Below, one piece after another: positions 7,419-9,647 of a stretch of 9,647 nt of DNA. The stretch covers positions 1 through 9,647 of the forward strand of contig CAKQKN010000030.1 of assembly GCA_934249215.1 (NCBI GenBank). The letters are read 5' to 3'. How positions within the stretch are numbered: position 1 is the first letter of the stretch; every line of letters starts with the position of its first letter. The stretch comes from an uncultured Clostridia bacterium. Its GTDB lineage: Bacteria; Bacillota; Clostridia; Christensenellales; Borkfalkiaceae. The notes under the pieces were generated by a model. It was not told the DNA's origin. It was given only the letters and a program-made list of their open reading frames with translations, and did no database searches. Made by a program: the position numbers and the translations under genes.

Positions 7419-7703
7419 ATGTTAAAGCATGTAGTAATGTGGAAATTTAAACCCGATACGGAAGAAACCGCAAAACTGTTTCTCGACGGGCTCAGATCGC
7501 TTTACGGGAAAATCGACAGTCTGAAGTCGATGGAAATCGGCGAAAGCGAGTTTACGGACTGCGATTGCGACGCGGTGCTTATCGCCGAGTTCGAGGATGC
7601 GGAAGGGCTCAAAGAATATAAGAATCACCCGCTTCATCTCGAGGTTTCCGCCCTCTGCAAGAGCATTCGCGAATCAAGGCATTCGGTGGATTATTTTTGC
7701 TGA
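7419..7703 (+). CDS. Dabb-domain (stress-responsive alpha/beta-barrel) small protein
   Basis: The 94-residue protein matches the Dabb family (dimeric alpha/beta barrel, ferredoxin-like fold) in length and pattern. It starts MLKHVVMWKFKP (1-12), the typical first strand. AVLIAEFEDAEGLKEYKNHPLHLEV (52-76) then gives the third strand and the conserved Tyr-x-x-His-Pro-x-His element, with His70, Pro71 and His73. It ends in SVDYFC, the last strand. Family members include stress-induced proteins and a few small-molecule enzymes (for example olivetolic acid cyclase in plants). Bacterial members mostly have no assigned reaction, so no function is claimed. The start has a good upstream GGAG (7409-7412) at close spacing. 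It lies 71 bases after the ABC gene and 110 before ecfA1, so it could belong to either transcript. Confidence 0.85.
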   Translation: MLKHVVMWKFKPDTEETAKLFLDGLRSLYGKIDSLKSMEIGESEFTDCDCDAVLIAEFEDAEGLKEYKNHPLHLEVSALCKSIRESRHSVDYFC

Positions 7704-7724
7704 ACGAAAAATCGCGGTTGCTTT

Positions 7725-7764
7725 TTTCGCGCGGCTAAGTTTCGCACAGATCGTTTCGCGCGGC
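7725..7764. repeat. 11-bp direct repeat upstream of ecfA1
   Basis: The sequence tttcgcgcggc occurs exactly at 7725-7735 and again at 7754-7764, 29 bases apart, in the 110-base gap between the Dabb gene and ecfA1. A spacing near three helical turns is compatible with a repeated protein-binding site, but chance in this CG-rich context is also possible. No clear -35/-10 pair was found next to it, although an AT-rich stretch (7781-7798) lies just downstream. Confidence 0.35.
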
Positions 7765-7813
7765 AAACGGAGAGGGCGCGTATATATACTGATATAAGGA
7801 TTAAAAAGACGAT

Positions 7814-8647
7814 ATGCAGGCAGTAAGATTCGACGACGTAAGTTTCTCTTACGATTCGGGCGAAAGGATCGTGAAAGGTCTTTCGTTCGAAATCGAAAAG
7901 GGGGAATACGTTGCCGTTCTCGGTCGGAACGGGAGCGGAAAAAGCACGACGGCTAAGCTCATAGACGGGCTGATCATGCCGGACACAGGCAAGGTTTACG
8001 TCGACGGAACGGACACTTCGTCCGCCGCCGATATTTTTACCGTGAGAAGCAAGGTCGGAATGGTTTTTCAGAACCCCGACAACCAGATGGTGGCGACGAT
8101 AGTCGAGGACGACGTCGTGTTCGGACCCGAAAATCTCGGCGTGGACCGCGAGGAAATCGGCAGAAGAATCGAATTCGCGCTCGACGCGGCGGGCGTTTCG
8201 GATTTTCGCGACAGACCCTCGTCCGATCTTTCGGGCGGACAGAAGCAAAGGGTGGCGATCGCCGGCGTTCTTGCCATAAAACCGGATATTCTCATTCTCG
8301 ACGAGGCGACTTCGATGCTCGACCCCGCGGGAAGGAAAGAGGTTGTGGACGTCGTGAAAAAGCTTAACAAAGAGCAGGGGATGACGGTGATCACCGTCAC
8401 TCATTATATGGAAGAAGCGGTAGATGCAGACAGAATAATCGTCATGGATGGCGGAAAAGTCGCTTTTTCGGGAACGCCGAGGGAAGTTTTTTCCCGTGAA
8501 AAAGACCTTGAAAAGTGCGGGCTTTGTCTGCCGCGCGCGACGTATATTTTCAATCGGCTGAAAGAACGCGGAATACTTTCCGGCGACGTCGTTCTGACGG
8601 GCGAGGAACTCGAGGTGAGATTATGCGAATCGTATCGGAAGGGTTGA
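7814..8647 (+). CDS. ecfA1: Energy-coupling factor transporter ATPase EcfA1
   Basis: One of the two ATPases of an ECF importer, which takes up vitamins or metal ions through EcfT and exchangeable S-components. The 277 residues contain Walker A GRNGSGKST (37-45), Q-loop VFQNPDNQ (84-91), signature LSGGQ (139-143), Walker B ILILDEATSMLDP (159-171) and switch His197. DEATSMLDP and the NPDNQ Q-loop are characteristic of EcfA1 rather than EcfA2. The C-terminal helical region (after about 225) is the dimer-contact extension typical of Ecf ATPases. An in-frame TAA at 7802-7804 makes ATG 7814 the first possible start. An AAGGA sits rather far upstream (13 bases). The gene overlaps ecfA2 by 25 bases, which indicates translational coupling. 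Confidence 0.93.
   Translation: MQAVRFDDVSFSYDSGERIVKGLSFEIEKGEYVAVLGRNGSGKSTTAKLIDGLIMPDTGKVYVDGTDTSSAADIFTVRSKVGMVFQNPDNQMVATIVEDDVVFGPENLGVDREEIGRRIEFALDAAGVSDFRDRPSSDLSGGQKQRVAIAGVLAIKPDILILDEATSMLDPAGRKEVVDVVKKLNKEQGMTVITVTHYMEEAVDADRIIVMDGGKVAFSGTPREVFSREKDLEKCGLCLPRATYIFNRLKERGILSGDVVLTGEELEVRLCESYRKG
8612..8618 (+). promoter_or_regulatory. Ribosome binding site fixing the ecfA2 start
   Basis: GAGGTGA at 8612-8618 lies inside the end of ecfA1, four bases before ATG 8623. It is a strong Shine-Dalgarno match. It decides between this ATG and an in-frame upstream ATG at 8515, whose extra 36 residues would not match the family. Confidence 0.8.
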
Positions 8648-9483
8648 GTTTTTCTTACGACCCGAAATCGAAGCGCAAAGTTTATGCGCTCAAAGATCTT
8701 GATCTTACCGTGGAAGAGGGGGAATTTTTCGGGATAATCGGTTGCACGGGCAGCGGAAAATCTACGTTTATTCAGCATCTCAACGCGCTTATCCCCGTTC
8801 AGGAAGGAAAACTGCGCGTGGGGGACTTCGATCTCGATCCGAAGTGCAAAGGGTATAAGAAGCAGCTCGGAAAACTTCGCAGCCGCGTGGGGATGGTCTT
8901 TCAGTATCCCGAATATCAGTTGTTTGCCGAGAGCGTTTATAAGGACGTCGTTTTCGGCGTGAACAATTTTTTCCCGGGAATTCCCGAAAACGAAGCGGAA
9001 TCGAGGGTGTATTCCGCGCTGACCGCGGTCGGGCTCGATTACCGCGCGATAAGGGATAAATCGCCCTTCGATCTTTCGGGCGGGCAGAAAAGACGGGTGG
9101 CGATTGCAGGCGTTCTTGCGACGGAACCCGACGTTCTCGTTCTCGACGAGCCGGTGGCGGGGCTCGATCCGCTCGGCAAAAAAATGCTGATGGAACTTCT
9201 TCATTCGCTTTCCTCGCCGACGCGCACGATAATCGTCGTTTCGCACGATATGGACGAGGTATGCGAAAATTGCTCGCGCATTGCCGTTTTTCAAAAAGGG
9301 AAACTACTCGTTTCCGACACGCCCGAAAAAGTTTTCGCCGACCCCGAGAATACGCGAGGGTTGGAACTTCCGCTCGTCGCGCGGCTCGAAAACGCGCTTA
9401 AAAAGGAAGGCTGTATGCTTTCGTGCGAGATGAAAACGGATGCGTTCATCGACGAAATCACCCGCGTGTTCAAAGCTCGCTGA
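8623..9483 (+). CDS. ecfA2: Energy-coupling factor transporter ATPase EcfA2
   Basis: Second ATPase of the ECF importer, pairing with EcfA1 at the inner face of the membrane. From ATG 8623 it has 286 residues, the usual length. Motifs are Walker A GCTGSGKST (40-48), Q-loop VFQYPEYQLF (92-101), signature LSGGQ (151-155), Walker B VLVLDEPVAGLDP (171-183) and switch His208. The YPEYQLF Q-loop and DEPxAGLDP Walker B are the EcfA2 form. The N-terminus MRIVSEGLSFSYDP is also the normal family start, whereas starting at ATG 8515 would add residues read from the ecfA1 coding region in another frame. Its start overlaps the last 25 bases of ecfA1 and has its own strong binding site there. EcfT, usually the next gene, is not found in the remaining 164 bases, and no S-component is present, so the substrate cannot be inferred. 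Confidence 0.93.
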   Translation: MRIVSEGLSFSYDPKSKRKVYALKDLDLTVEEGEFFGIIGCTGSGKSTFIQHLNALIPVQEGKLRVGDFDLDPKCKGYKKQLGKLRSRVGMVFQYPEYQLFAESVYKDVVFGVNNFFPGIPENEAESRVYSALTAVGLDYRAIRDKSPFDLSGGQKRRVAIAGVLATEPDVLVLDEPVAGLDPLGKKMLMELLHSLSSPTRTIIVVSHDMDEVCENCSRIAVFQKGKLLVSDTPEKVFADPENTRGLELPLVARLENALKKEGCMLSCEMKTDAFIDEITRVFKAR

Positions 9484-9501
9484 CGGCTTTTCGTAAAGGT
9501 C

Positions 9502-9614
9502 GTTTATCGCCGGGGAAAAAACAGTTGTGCAAAAAAATCGGCGGTTGACGCAAAAGTTTACGGCAGTGAAAAAAGGCTGACGGAAAAGGTTCACGGCAGA
9601 GAAAAAAATCGGCG
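9502..9614. repeat. Degenerate A-rich direct repeats downstream of ecfA2
   Basis: The gap after ecfA2 (9484-9647) holds no recognised gene but is internally repetitive. A unit of the form gttyacggcagwgaaaaaa occurs at 9556-9574 and 9589-9608, 33 bases apart. A weaker copy (gtttatcgccggggaaaaaa) lies at 9502-9521. In addition, aaaaaaatcggcg occurs exactly at 9531-9543 and 9602-9614, and gttgacg at 9544-9550 and 9624-9630. The arrangement suggests decayed tandem duplication. It does not look like a CRISPR array (no constant spacer length, units too diverged) or a terminator. Confidence 0.6.
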
Positions 9615-9647
9615 AGCGGAAATGTTGACGATTTAATTTGCGCAAAA

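Noticed and set aside
7705..7729. Inverted repeat cgaaaaa ... tttttcg after the Dabb gene as a possible terminator
   Set aside because: The stem is seven pairs and mostly A-T, with an 11-base loop and G/C-rich sequence after it rather than a T-run.
8515..8622. In-frame upstream ATG at 8515 extending EcfA2 by 36 residues
   Set aside because: The added residues are an out-of-frame reading of ecfA1 and do not match the family. ATG 8623 has a strong binding site and a normal N-terminus.
7691..9294. Two long minus-strand open frames (7691-8404 and 8404-9294) opposite ecfA1/ecfA2
   Set aside because: They mirror well-supported ATPase genes, have no recognisable motifs, are Arg/His-rich as expected for an antisense reading, and arise because stops are rare in this composition.
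9481..9483. Possible TGA recoding or readthrough at the end of ecfA2
   Set aside because: TGG encodes Trp elsewhere and TGA ends ecfA1 and the Dabb gene at normal lengths. The extension has no family match.
1..9647. Mobile element, phage, CRISPR, toxin-antitoxin or defence system
   Set aside because: No transposase, integrase, Cas, nuclease or small toxin pair motifs were seen. All genes fit metabolism or transport.

Overview
All recognisable genes lie on the + strand of a region of roughly half G+C. The window looks like chromosomal DNA of a Gram-positive (Firmicutes/Clostridia-like) bacterium. This is inferred from AGGAG-type ribosome binding sites, an EcfA1/EcfA2 ATPase pair, a type II dehydroquinase, an EPSP synthase with class II-like motifs, and a fused ATPase-permease exporter. 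The strong preference for codons such as gcg, gaa, cga and tcg, and the divergence of the aro enzymes, suggest an uncultured lineage, but sequence alone does not place it further. The code is standard: TGG encodes Trp and TGA ends several genes.

Region 1 (1-4524) is a shikimate-pathway operon. After the tail of an unidentified gene come aroC (chorismate synthase), one 724-residue gene joining EPSP synthase (AroA) to shikimate dehydrogenase (AroE), aroQ (type II dehydroquinase) and aroK (shikimate kinase). These four genes cover the five last steps, from 3-dehydroquinate to chorismate. DAHP synthase and dehydroquinate synthase are not in the window. The AroA-AroE fusion is the most notable feature. 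Its AroE half carries a charged insert of about 40 residues that contains a tandem duplication, and changes at positions that normally hold shikimate. The chorismate synthase and EPSP synthase also depart from usual family signatures.

Region 2 (4618-7703) holds a 909-residue ABC protein with an N-terminal ATPase, a Lys/Ser-rich linker, and a MacB/FtsX-type permease with a very large extracytoplasmic domain. A small Dabb-domain protein follows.

Region 3 (7814-9483) holds ecfA1 and ecfA2, the two ATPases of an energy-coupling-factor vitamin/metal importer. They overlap by 25 bases. The membrane partner EcfT is not in the window. The last 164 bases (9484-9647) hold no recognised gene but contain degenerate, A-rich direct repeats.

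I found no tRNA, rRNA, CRISPR array, insertion sequence, riboswitch or convincing intrinsic terminator. No gene-free stretch exceeds 300 bases. The most unusual biology here is the rearranged and divergent aro cluster. I do not see evidence for a defence or mobile system.
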